This document shows, piece after piece, positions 55,146 to 63,180 of a stretch of 64,000 nucleotides of DNA. The notes below the pieces were generated by a model. The model worked only from the letters and a program-made list of their open reading frames with translations. It was not told where the DNA came from and made no database searches. A program made the position numbers and the translations under genes. Every line of letters starts with the position of its first letter. The first letter of the stretch is position 1. The DNA comes from Bog-532 sp963828445 (lineage in GTDB: Bacteria > Actinomycetota > Actinomycetes > Streptosporangiales > Streptosporangiaceae). The DNA is taken from contig CAWHFP010000023.1 of assembly GCA_963828445.1 (NCBI GenBank), positions 1-64,000 of the forward strand, given 5' to 3'.

Positions 55146-56144
55146 TCAGGGATTGGTCAGCGCCAGCAGGTCATCCGCGCTGAGCGAGTTGATGATCCGC
55201 TCGGGCCCGAGCCCGGCCTCTTCCGCGCGGCGGCAGCCACTGCCGATCCAGTCCAGCTGGCCGGGAGCGTGCGCGTCGGTGTCGATGGAGAACAGGCAGC
55301 CCAGCTCGGCGGCCAGGTAGAGCAGGGGGTCCGGCGGGTCCTGGCGTTCCGGGCGGCAGTTGATCTCCACCGCGGTGTTGTGCTCCTGGCACGCGGTGAA
55401 CACCGCCTGGGCGTCGAACTCGGACTCGGGCCGGGTCCGGCCGGTCAGGATCCGCCCGGTGCAGTGGCCGAGCACGTCCACCAGCGGGTTGCTCACCGCG
55501 GCGATCATGCGCTTGGTCATCGGCGCCTCGTCCATGCGGAGCTTGGAGTGCACGCTGGCCACCACCACGTCCAGCCGGCCCAGCAGGTCATCGGTCTGGT
55601 CGAGGGAGCCGTCGTCGAGGATGTCGACCTCGATCCCGGTCAGGATGCGGAACGGGGCCAGCTGCTGGTTGAGCCGGCCGATGACCCGGAGCTGAGTCTC
55701 CAGCCGCTCGGCGGTCAGCCCGCGGGCCACGGTCAGCCGGGGGGAGTGGTCGGTCAGCGCGATCCAGGCCAGGCCCAGGTCCCGGGCCGCCTCGGCCATC
55801 TCCTCGGGCGGGGAGCCGCCGTCGCTCCAATCCGAATGCGTATGGCAGTCGCCGCGGAGGGCGGCTCGCAGCGACGGGCTCTCGGACGGGACCGCGTCGG
55901 CCAGCAGGTTGGCCAGGTAGGCGGGCTGCTCACCCCGTACCGCCTGGTCGATGACCTCGGCCGTGGTGGCGCCGATGCCGGACAGGGACCGCAGCGTTCC
56001 CTGTTCGACCCGCTGCTGCACCTCGCCGTCGGGCAGGCCGGCGATGACCTCGGCCGCGCGGCGGAAGGCCCGGACCCGGTAGGTCGGCGCACCGGTCCGC
56101 TCCAGCTCGAAGGCGATCTGCCGCAACGCTGCCACCGGATCCAC
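55146..56144 (-). CDS. PHP-domain phosphoesterase with polymerase X-like N-terminus
   Basis: Intact. GTG 56144 starts VDPVAALRQIAFELERTGAP, followed by YRVRAFRRAAEVIAGLPDGE and LRSLSGIGATTAEVIDQAVR, the helix-hairpin-helix part also seen in PolX. The PHP domain then has RGDCHTHSDWSDGGSPPEEM (HxH and D), WIALTDHSPRLTVARGLTAE, ILTGIEVDILDDGSLDQTDD, VVASVHSKLRMDEAPMTKRM, DVLGHCTGRILTGR, AVEINCRPERQDPPDP and SIDTDAHAPGQLDWIGSGCR. The full metal-site set is present. About 330 residues; no nucleotidyltransferase domain, so a stand-alone relative of the PolX tail. Not linked to the polysaccharide genes. Confidence 0.87.
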   Translation of the reverse strand: MDPVAALRQIAFELERTGAPTYRVRAFRRAAEVIAGLPDGEVQQRVEQGTLRSLSGIGATTAEVIDQAVRGEQPAYLANLLADAVPSESPSLRAALRGDCHTHSDWSDGGSPPEEMAEAARDLGLAWIALTDHSPRLTVARGLTAERLETQLRVIGRLNQQLAPFRILTGIEVDILDDGSLDQTDDLLGRLDVVVASVHSKLRMDEAPMTKRMIAAVSNPLVDVLGHCTGRILTGRTRPESEFDAQAVFTACQEHNTAVEINCRPERQDPPDPLLYLAAELGCLFSIDTDAHAPGQLDWIGSGCRRAEEAGLGPERIINSLSADDLLALTNP

Positions 56145-56212
56145 CGTCCTACCGTACGGCTTGCCCGGAAATGGCCGGACCGGACCCCGCGACCTGCGCA
56201 ACACTAGGTCCC

Positions 56213-56602
56213 ATGGCCAAAGCAGAGGGAACTTTCAGTCTCGACCGGTTCGACGCCGAGGACCCCTTCAGCGACGAAGACGGGGTCAAGATCGCCCGGG
56301 TGCACATCAGCAAGACGTTCACCGGCGACCTGGCGGGAACCAGCGAGGCCGACCTCATCACCGTGAGCGCCGACAACCCGGCCGCCTACGTGGCGATCGA
56401 GCGTTTCATCGGCACGGTGCACGGGCGCAAGGGGTCGTTCATCCTCTCCCACGAGGCCGGCGGCAAGGACGGGACGCCCTGGATGACCTGGAAGATCGTG
56501 GAGTCGTCCGGAACCGGGGAGCTGGCCGGGATGCGGGGCGCGGGGGAGATCATCATCGGGGAAGACGGCGGGCACTCGTACGTCCTGGACTACGAGCTCT
56601 GA
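56213..56602 (+). CDS. DUF3224 family protein
   Basis: Intact 129 residues from ATG 56213. MAKAEGTFSLDRFDAEDPFS, VHISKTFTGDLAGTSEADLI, VAIERFIGTVHGRKGSFILS and MRGAGEIIIGEDGGHSYVLD define the compact lipocalin-like beta-barrel of DUF3224 (allene-oxide-cyclase-like in predictions). No signal peptide, so intracellular. No partner is suggested by the neighbours. The gene is followed by a long perfect inverted repeat. Confidence 0.83.
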   Translation: MAKAEGTFSLDRFDAEDPFSDEDGVKIARVHISKTFTGDLAGTSEADLITVSADNPAAYVAIERFIGTVHGRKGSFILSHEAGGKDGTPWMTWKIVESSGTGELAGMRGAGEIIIGEDGGHSYVLDYEL

Positions 56603-56691
56603 TCCGGCCTGGGCCTGGGGCTTGGGGCCTAAGGCGACGGGTGGTGCGGCACCTGGGCGCGGGGCCGGCTGGGCCGACGCTTTCTTTTCGG

Positions 56692-56741
56692 GGCGATTGC
56701 GCATTTACCCTCAAAAGAGTCGGGGTAAATGCGCAATCGCC
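56692..56741. terminator. Perfect 19-bp inverted repeat, probable bidirectional terminator
   Basis: GGCGATTGCGCATTTACCC (56692-56710) and its exact complement (56723-56741) around a 12 nt loop TCAAAAGAGTCG. It is 90 bp past the DUF3224 stop and 132 bp before the stop of the convergent GH9 gene. No T-tract is present on either side and the arms are A/T-richer than the flanks, so a protein-binding palindrome is an alternative reading. Confidence 0.65.
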
Positions 56742-56872
56742 TGGAAACGGCGCTGGGGTCAGCGGGACTGTTGTGAAGCACGGGTGTCGTGGGGGTGCAG
56801 GGGTCGGGCGCTGGTTCGGGCTACCCCGGGCCGGACGCTGGGTCGCCGTGCCTGGCCAGGGCGGTCGCCCGG

Positions 56873-58847
56873 TTACCGGGCGGCCAGGGCGAAGGCCAGG
56901 AGGGACGCGGCCGTGTAGTCGTCGGAGGGTTCGACCGACGGCCAGCTGACCACGTTGTCCTCGTAGGCGGCGGACGCGGTGTTGAAGGGTGCGAAAGAGC
57001 CCGCCGAACAGGCCTTCATGCCATCCACCGTGCCCAGGCCCTCGAAGTTGGCCGGGTCGCTGGGACCGTCGACGGTGGCGCCGAGCTGAACATCGCCCCG
57101 ACCGGTCAGCGAGCCGGACAGGTTGGCGATCTCGCTCTGCAGGCAGTGCGGGAACGTGGACCCGGCGCCGACCACGAACGAGGAGCCCCAGCCGTTGGCG
57201 CCCAGGGCGAAGTTGAGCTGCTGCTGGGCGAAGGCGGCGAACCGGCCCGACCCGCCGGCGTGCTGGTAGAGCGCGTTGGTGATGTAGAGGCCGAACGCGT
57301 GGGGCGTGGCGTCGCCGGAACCGAGCTGGAGGCCCAGGCCGAACGGGTCCCCGGCCGCGTTGTGCTCGGCCACGGTCAGCTGGGCCGCCAGGTCGTTCAG
57401 CAGGGCCCGCGGCAGCCCAACCGCCGGACCAACCGCCGGACCAACCGCCGGACCAACCGCCGGATCATCCGCCTGGCCACCGGCCCGAGCGCCGTGCAGG
57501 GCGGCCAGCAGTTCGGACTCGCCGACCGCGCCGGTGTCGTACAGGTTCAGGGTGTCCCCGCCGGCCGGGTGACCCTGGGCGATGTAGGCCCGGGCCCACG
57601 TCGCCGCCGTGGCCAGGGACGACCGCACCACGGGCGCGGGGGCGTGCACCGCCTCAGCCGCCCGCGCGATCTCGGCGGCGCCCCACAGCATGTCGCTCTT
57701 CCACTGGCCGGCCGGGTAGTAGTCGTGCGGGAACGTGGTGACCAGGGAGCTCACCCCGGTCGTGCGCGCCATCGCGTACACGCCGCGGGCCTCGGCCAGC
57801 AGCGCCCGGGCCCGGGCCGGGTCGGTCCGGACCGCCAGCTGGGCGCCGAGCGCGAAGTCGGCCGCGAACCGGCCCGCGAAGTCGGGGTCGATCTGCTGCC
57901 CCGGCGCGGCCGCCTCGAACACCGGGCGGTACTCCACGTAGTAGGCCGGCGACCCGGGAGCCGCGCCGAGCTTGTCCTCCTGCTGGGGCAGGAACCAGTA
58001 GTCGTAGTCACCCTGGATGCTGTCGCTGGCGTTGCCGTTGCCGATCCCGACCTGGATGTAGAGCACCTTGCGGGTGGGGTTCCACAGCTTGGACAGCCAG
58101 TTCAGGCCGAACGCGGCCTCCGGGGCCAGCGTCCGGTACCGGCCGGGGAAGTCCCGCGCGGCCAGCAGCATCAGCCCGTCGGTGTAGCTGCCGGTGTAGG
58201 CGAACTTCTCGTAGCCGCCGCCCGCGTCGAACCAGCCGCCGGACACGTCCACGGGCCCGCCGACCTTGGTGAAGCCGCCGACCAGGTTGTCGTTGTCGTC
58301 GTAGGCCGGGTCCGCGTACACGGTGGCGCGGGTGTCGGTGAGGTTGGCGGGCTGGCGGGCCAGCACCGACGGGTTGACGTCGGCCCCGTCGCGTTCGGAG
58401 GTGAAGTAGCGCACCGCGTTGCCGACCAGCCCGGAATACAGCGCGGCCGGGGCGGCGATCCGGAACGCGGGGGAGGTGGCCCGCACCCCGGGCGCCGTGA
58501 TCGAGATCCGGTAGGTGCCCGGCTTTTTCAATTTTCCGAAGGTCAAGGCGTAGGTGGCCGGATAGTTCGCGTTCCAGCGGCCGGTGTTCCGGGTCGCCAC
58601 CCCGTGGAAGGCCACGTGTCCGCGCTGGTCGGTCACGATGTACGAGACCCGGGCGACCGCGGCGGGCAGCATGGCCACCGCTTCCTTGCTGGCCTGCTGG
58701 GCGTACCCGACCTGGTTGACCCGCACCTGGGCCGGCCCCGCCGAAGCAGCTGAAGCGCCTGGCCGTCGGGGCCAGCCACGCCGCCAGGCCCAGCCCCGCG
58801 GCCACCGCCGTGCCGCCGGTCAGCCTCCGCGTCCAGGACACCTTCAT
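56873..58847 (-). CDS. Secreted GH9-like protein with non-canonical active site (frameshifted at the signal peptide)
   Basis: Glycoside hydrolase family 9 layout of about 655 residues. ATG 58847 has AGGAGGG upstream. A signal peptide (WTRRLTGGTAVAAGLGLAAW) is followed by a frame change near 58735, an Ig-like N-terminal domain (QVGYAQQASKEAVAML, APAFRI-like SPAFRI) and an alpha-toroid catalytic domain. The segment DVSGGWFDAGGGYEKFAYTG replaces the family DAGD with DAGG, and the C-terminal YEDNVVSWPSVEPSDDYTAA lacks the usual NEVAINWNA with its acid Glu. So cellulase activity is doubtful. A PAVG tandem repeat is inserted in a loop. Downstream of the kinase with a 35 bp gap. Confidence 0.78.
57417..57464 (-). 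repeat. Four perfect 12-bp tandem repeats in the GH9 gene
   Basis: CCAACCGCCGGA occurs four times in a row on the plus strand, encoding PAVG repeats on the minus strand (PAVGPAVGPAVGPAVG) between ADDP and LPRALLND. In-frame with the protein; probably a variable loop. Confidence 0.9.
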
Positions 58848-58882
58848 CCCGCACCCTCCTTGAAGCCCGAAAGCCCTGCGCC

Positions 58883-59900
58883 TCACGCCTGGGCGTAGGC
58901 CGCCCGCACCTTGTCCTCGGCCGACGCCGCCAGCCCCACCTCGTCCAGGCCGAGCAGGACCGCACCCGCGATGGGCGGGACGTCGACGATCCGAACTTCC
59001 GCCTGCGGGGCCTCGGCGGCGATGCCGTCCACCACCGAAGCCGTGAGCAGCGGGTCCCGCGCGGTCAGCAGGCCGCCGCCCAGCACCACCGGGGTCCTGA
59101 GCCCGGTCAGCCCGAGCTTGCGCATGGCGGTCAGCGCCATCGTGCAGATCTCCGTGGCCTGCTGCCGGACCAGGTCCTGGGCCACCCGGTCGCCGTCGGT
59201 CGCCGCGGCCAGCAGCACCGGGGCCAGCCCGCGGGTGTCCTGCACGGTCAGCTTGCCCTGGTGGATGGCGACGGCGACGTCGGCCACGTCCGGCAACCCG
59301 AAGTGGGCCGGTACCGTCTCGCGCAGCAAGGTCTCGGGGCCGCGGCCGTCCTCGGCCCGGATAGCCCACCACAACGCGGCCCGGCCCAGGCCGTAGCCGC
59401 CGCCCCAGTCACCGGTGATGCTGCCCAGGGCCAGGTAGCGGGTGACCCGGCCGTCCTCGGCCACGCCCACGCAGTTGATGCCGGCCCCGCAGGTGACCGC
59501 GACTCCCCAGGGCCGCCCGGACTCGTCGGGTGAGCCCGGCGGTCAGGCCGGCCCGGAGCACCGCGAAGGTGTCGTTGACCACGGTCGTGCTCTCGCTCCA
59601 GCCCCCGGCCCGGATGGCCGTGGCCAGCTGCTCTTCTTCCTCGGGCAGGTCGGCGTTGGCCACGCAGGCGGAGATGTGCCGGGCCGCGGGCCGCCCCGGC
59701 TGGCCCGCCTCCTGCTCGATCTGCCCGATCAGGTCGCTGATCACCCGCAGCGACCCGTCCAGGTCGGCGGTGGGCATGCCCGGTCCCCGCACGGTGGCCA
59801 GCAGCGAACCGTCCTCCCCGACCAGGGCCACGTCGGTCTTGCTGTTGCCGCCGTCCAGGGCCAGCACCGCGGGCAGCGCGGCCGCCTCGGCGAGGCTCAC
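58883..59900 (-). CDS. BadF/BadG-type sugar kinase, N-acetylglucosamine kinase-like (frameshifted)
   Basis: ASKHA-fold kinase of about 340 residues. VLALDGGNSKTDVALVGEDG is the phosphate-1 loop, ARHISACVANADLPEEEEQL and STTVVNDTFAVLRAG the sugar-side segments. After a frame change near 59530 come GITGDWGG-like GSITGDWGGGYGLGRAALWW, then LGLTGLRTPVVLGGGLLTAR as the adenosine loop. GTG 59900 overlaps the stop of the GH4 gene (GTGA). Such kinases phosphorylate N-acetylglucosamine or other hexosamines taken up from breakdown of chitin or wall. Here it sits in one operon with a 6-phospho-glycosidase and an oligosaccharide importer. Confidence 0.84.
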
Positions 59901-61173
59901 GCCCTGGCCCAGGGCAGGAAGGCGGCGTTCTCCGCCACCAGCCGGTCCGCCAGCCGCCCGGCCAGGTCCCACTGCCCGACCAGCGGATGGGCCAGCAGCG
60001 TCCGCGCCACCCGGTCCCGCCCGCCTCGCAACGCGGTGTCCACGGCCAGCTCCTCGTACGCGGACACGTGCGCGATCAGGCCGCGCAGCAGCGGGTCGAC
60101 CGGCGTGACCGGCGCCGCCAGTGCACCTTTTGCCCCGATCACGGCCGGGACCTCGATCACCGCCTCGTCGGGCAGGAACGGCAGCGTGCCCTGGTTGCGC
60201 ACGTTGACCACCTGGGTGTCGCCCCGGTCCCCGGTCAGCGAGGCCAGCAGCGCCACCGCGGCCTCGGAGTAGAAGGCGCCACCCCGCTCGCCCAGCAGCG
60301 CGGGCTTGGTGTCCAGCGCCGGGTCGGCGTACGAGGTCGAGCAGCTCGCGCTCCAGCTCGGCCACGTCCTGGGCCCGGGTCGGCCGGGTCCGCTCCTCGG
60401 CCACCACCGCATCGTGGGCCCAGAAGTAGCGCAGGTAGTAGGAGGGCACGATCCCGAGCTCCCGGGTCACCTCGGCGGGCAGCCCGGTGTGCTCGGCGAT
60501 CTCGTCCAGGTGCCCCGCCAGCAGATCCGGCAGCACGTCCTGGCCGTCCACCAGCACGGCCCGCTCCCAGGTCAGGTGGTTCAGCCCCACGTGATCCAAC
60601 GCCACCTGCCCGGGGTCCACGCCCAGCAGCGACGCGAACTGGCGCTGGAAGCCGATGGCCACGTTGCACAGGCCGATCGCGCGGTGACCCGCGTCCAGCA
60701 GGGCCCGGGTCACGATCCCGACCGGGTTGGTGAAGTCCACGATCCAGGCCGACGGTTCGGCCCGCTGCCGGGCCCGCTCGGCGATCTCCAGCACCACCGG
60801 CACCGTGCGCAGCGCCTTGGCCAGGCCGCCGGCGCCGGTGGTCTCCTGGCCGACCGCGCCGTAGTCCAGCGGCCAGCTCTCGTCCCGGTGCCGGGCCGCC
60901 TGCCCGCCCACCCGCAGCTGGAGCAGGACCGCGCCCGCCCCGTCCAGGCCCGCGTCCAGGCTGGTCGGTCCAGGTCACCTGGCCCGGGTGCCCGAGCGCG
61001 CGCATGATCCGGGCCGACACCGGCCCGACCACGGCCAGCCGGTCGGTGTCCGGGTCGACCAGCGTCAGCTCGGTGACATCGAGGGCGCCCGGCCCCGAAC
61101 CGGCCAGCCGGCCCACCCCGTCGACCAGCTCGGGGGTGTAGGTCGATCCGCCCCCGATGACCGCGACCTTCAT
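59897..61173 (-). CDS. GH4 family 6-phospho-beta-glucosidase-like enzyme (frameshifted)
   Basis: NAD- and metal-dependent glycosidase of about 425 residues. MKVAVIGGGSTYTPELVDGV (NAD loop), ELTLVDPDTDRLAVVG, then in a second frame DYGAVGQETTGAGGLAKALR, VDFTNPVGIVTRALLDAGHR, IGLCNVAIGFQRQFASLLG (metal-binding Cys), DHVGLNHLTWERAVLVDG (metal-binding His), and in a third frame QVVNVRNQGTLPFLPDEAVI and HLVGQ-like HPLVGQWDLAGRLADRLV. Frame changes near 60970 and 60345. ATG 61173 overlaps the OppF stop. The family cleaves phosphorylated disaccharides through a keto intermediate. Confidence 0.87.
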
Positions 61174-62210
61174 CCGAATGCCCTCACTTCTTCGTCGGCC
61201 CGGGCCACGTGGCACGCGGCCTGGTGCCGGGGGAGCAGTTCCCGCAGCGGCGGGGTCTCGGTCTGGCATTGATCGATGGCCAGCGGGCAGCGCCACCGGA
61301 ACCGGCAGCCGGGCTGCGGGTCGATGACCTTCGGCGGTTCGCCCACCTCGGCCTGGGCCGACACGTCCAGCGGCGCGCGCGGGTCGGGCACCGCGGTCAG
61401 CAGCAGCTGGGTGTACGGGTGCTTCGGCCGGGCCAGCACCTCTTCGATCGGGCCGGCCTCGGCGATCTGGCCCGCGTACATGACCATCAGCCGGTCGGCC
61501 ACGTAGCGGGCGCTGGCCAGGTCGTGCGTGATGTAGAGAAAGGACACGCCCTCGGTGTCCCGCAGCTGGGCCATCAGGTTGAGCAGCCCGACCCGGATCG
61601 ACACGTCCAGCATGGAGACCGGCTCGTCGGCCAGGATCAGCTTGGGCCGGGTGGCCAGGGCCTGGGCGAAGCCGACCCGCTGCCGCTGCCCGCCGCTCAG
61701 CTCGTGCGGGAACCGCTGCAGCATCTCGTGCCCGGGAATCAGGCCGACCGCTTCGAAGACCCGCTCGGCCTCCTTCTGCCGCTGCTGGCCCGACAGGTCC
61801 GGGCGGTGCAGCTTGAGGCTGCGCATGATGCCGTGCGAGATGCGGAACGCCGGGTTGATCGAGCTGAACGGATCCTGGAACACCATCGGCACCTGGCCGG
61901 TGTAATCCAGGGTCGCGGACCTTGAGCGGTGCCCGGCCAGGGGCTGGCCGCGGAACCAGATCTGGCCGCTGGTCGGCCGGTAGAGCGAGGCCAGCAGCCG
62001 GGCGATGGTCGACTTGCCGCTGCCGCTCTCCCCGGCCAGGGCCACGATCTCGCGCTCGCCGATGGCCAGCGACACGTCATCCACCGCGTGCAGGGTCCGC
62101 CGCGACAGCGTCCCGCCCACCTTGAAGTGCTTGGTCAGCCCCTCGGTCCGCAGCAGTACTTCCGGGGGCGGCTGCGCCGCCGGGGGCTCGGTCGCCGTGG
62201 CCTCACTCAT
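61170..62210 (-). CDS. ABC transporter ATP-binding protein, OppF/DppF-like
   Basis: Intact 346 residues. LRTEGLTKHFKVGGTLSRRT, ALAGESGSGKSTIARLLASL (Walker A), MVFQDPFSSINPAFRISHGI (Q-loop), FPHELSGGQRQRVGFAQALA (signature), LILADEPVSMLDVSIRVGLL (Walker B) and YITHDLASARYVADRLMVMY (H-loop) are all present. The C-terminus has the oligopeptide-transporter extension with CRFRWRCPLAIDQC. ATG 62210 (MSEATATE) lies inside the end of the upstream ATPase gene, overlapping it by 8 bp; an earlier in-frame start exists at 62228. It energises uptake with the OppD partner. Confidence 0.92.
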   Translation of the reverse strand: MSEATATEPPAAQPPPEVLLRTEGLTKHFKVGGTLSRRTLHAVDDVSLAIGEREIVALAGESGSGKSTIARLLASLYRPTSGQIWFRGQPLAGHRSRSATLDYTGQVPMVFQDPFSSINPAFRISHGIMRSLKLHRPDLSGQQRQKEAERVFEAVGLIPGHEMLQRFPHELSGGQRQRVGFAQALATRPKLILADEPVSMLDVSIRVGLLNLMAQLRDTEGVSFLYITHDLASARYVADRLMVMYAGQIAEAGPIEEVLARPKHPYTQLLLTAVPDPRAPLDVSAQAEVGEPPKVIDPQPGCRFRWRCPLAIDQCQTETPPLRELLPRHQAACHVARADEEVRAFG

Positions 62211-63180
62211 CCTCGGAACTCCCGTCAAAGAGCAGGCATCGGACGTCCACCCCGTCGACCTGGTACAGCTCGGGCTCGTCCGAGCGGCAGCGGTCCATGA
62301 CCTGGGGGCAGCGCGGCGCGAACCGGCAGCCCGCGGGCGGCCGGGCCAGGTCGGGCGGCCGGCCGGGGATCCCGGTCAGCGGCACCTTGGGCCCCCGGAT
62401 GGACGGGAACGCGTCCAGCAGCCCCACGCTGTAGGGGTGCTTGGGTGCGTCGAACACCTTGCGGGTGGCGCCCGCCTCGGACACCTGGCCCGCGTACATG
62501 ACCATCAGCCGGTCGGAGAAGTGGCTGACCAGCGACATGTCGTGGGTGACGAAGATGATGGCGAAGCCCAGCCGCTGCTGCAGCTCCTTGATCTGCACCA
62601 TCAGCGACCGCTGGGCCACCACGTCCAGGGCCGAGGTCGGCTCGTCCATGATGACCAGGTCCGGGGTGAACAGCATGGCCATCGCGATCATGGACCGCTG
62701 GCGCATGCCCCCGGACAGCTGGTGCGGGTAGCTCTTCAGGTGCACCGGGTCGATGCCGACCATGCGCAGCACCTCGGCCGACCGGTCCGCGATCTCGCCG
62801 CGGGCGCTGACCCCGTGCGTCCGCATGGCGTCCTTGAACTGGGCCCCGATGGACTTCGTCGGGTTGAGCGCGTTCATCGCGCTCTGCATGACCACCGACA
62901 GCTCTTTCCACCGGATCGCGGCCAGGTCCCGGTCGGTCAGCCCGACCAGGCTCTGCCCGCGGAAGGTCACGCTGCCCCCGGCCACCTCGGCCGGCGGCTG
63001 GAGCAGCTGGGCGATGGCGAACAGCAGGGTGGACTTGCCGCAGCCGGACTCGCCGACCACGCCCAGGAACTCGCCCGCCCCCAGCGTGAAGCTCACGTCG
63101 TCCACGGCCCGGACCGGCCCCCGGTCGGTCAGGTAGTCCACCGACAGACCTTCGATATCAAGAATGGACTCAGTGGCCAC
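62203..63180 (-). CDS. ABC transporter ATP-binding protein, OppD/DppD-like
   Basis: Intact 325 residues from GTG 63180. LDIEGLSVDYLTDRGPVRAV, LGVVGESGCGKSTLLFAIAQ (Walker A), SVVMQSAMNALNPTKSIGAQ (Q-loop), YPHQLSGGMRQRSMIAMAML (signature), LVIMDEPTSALDVVAQRSLM (Walker B), FVTHDMSLVSHFSDRLMVMY (H-loop), and the extension CRFAPRCPQVMDRCRSDEPE. In glycan-linked operons such peptide-type transporters carry cello- or chito-oligosaccharides. It overlaps the end of the permease gene by 11 bp. Confidence 0.92.
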   Translation of the reverse strand: MATESILDIEGLSVDYLTDRGPVRAVDDVSFTLGAGEFLGVVGESGCGKSTLLFAIAQLLQPPAEVAGGSVTFRGQSLVGLTDRDLAAIRWKELSVVMQSAMNALNPTKSIGAQFKDAMRTHGVSARGEIADRSAEVLRMVGIDPVHLKSYPHQLSGGMRQRSMIAMAMLFTPDLVIMDEPTSALDVVAQRSLMVQIKELQQRLGFAIIFVTHDMSLVSHFSDRLMVMYAGQVSEAGATRKVFDAPKHPYSVGLLDAFPSIRGPKVPLTGIPGRPPDLARPPAGCRFAPRCPQVMDRCRSDEPELYQVDGVDVRCLLFDGSSEDE

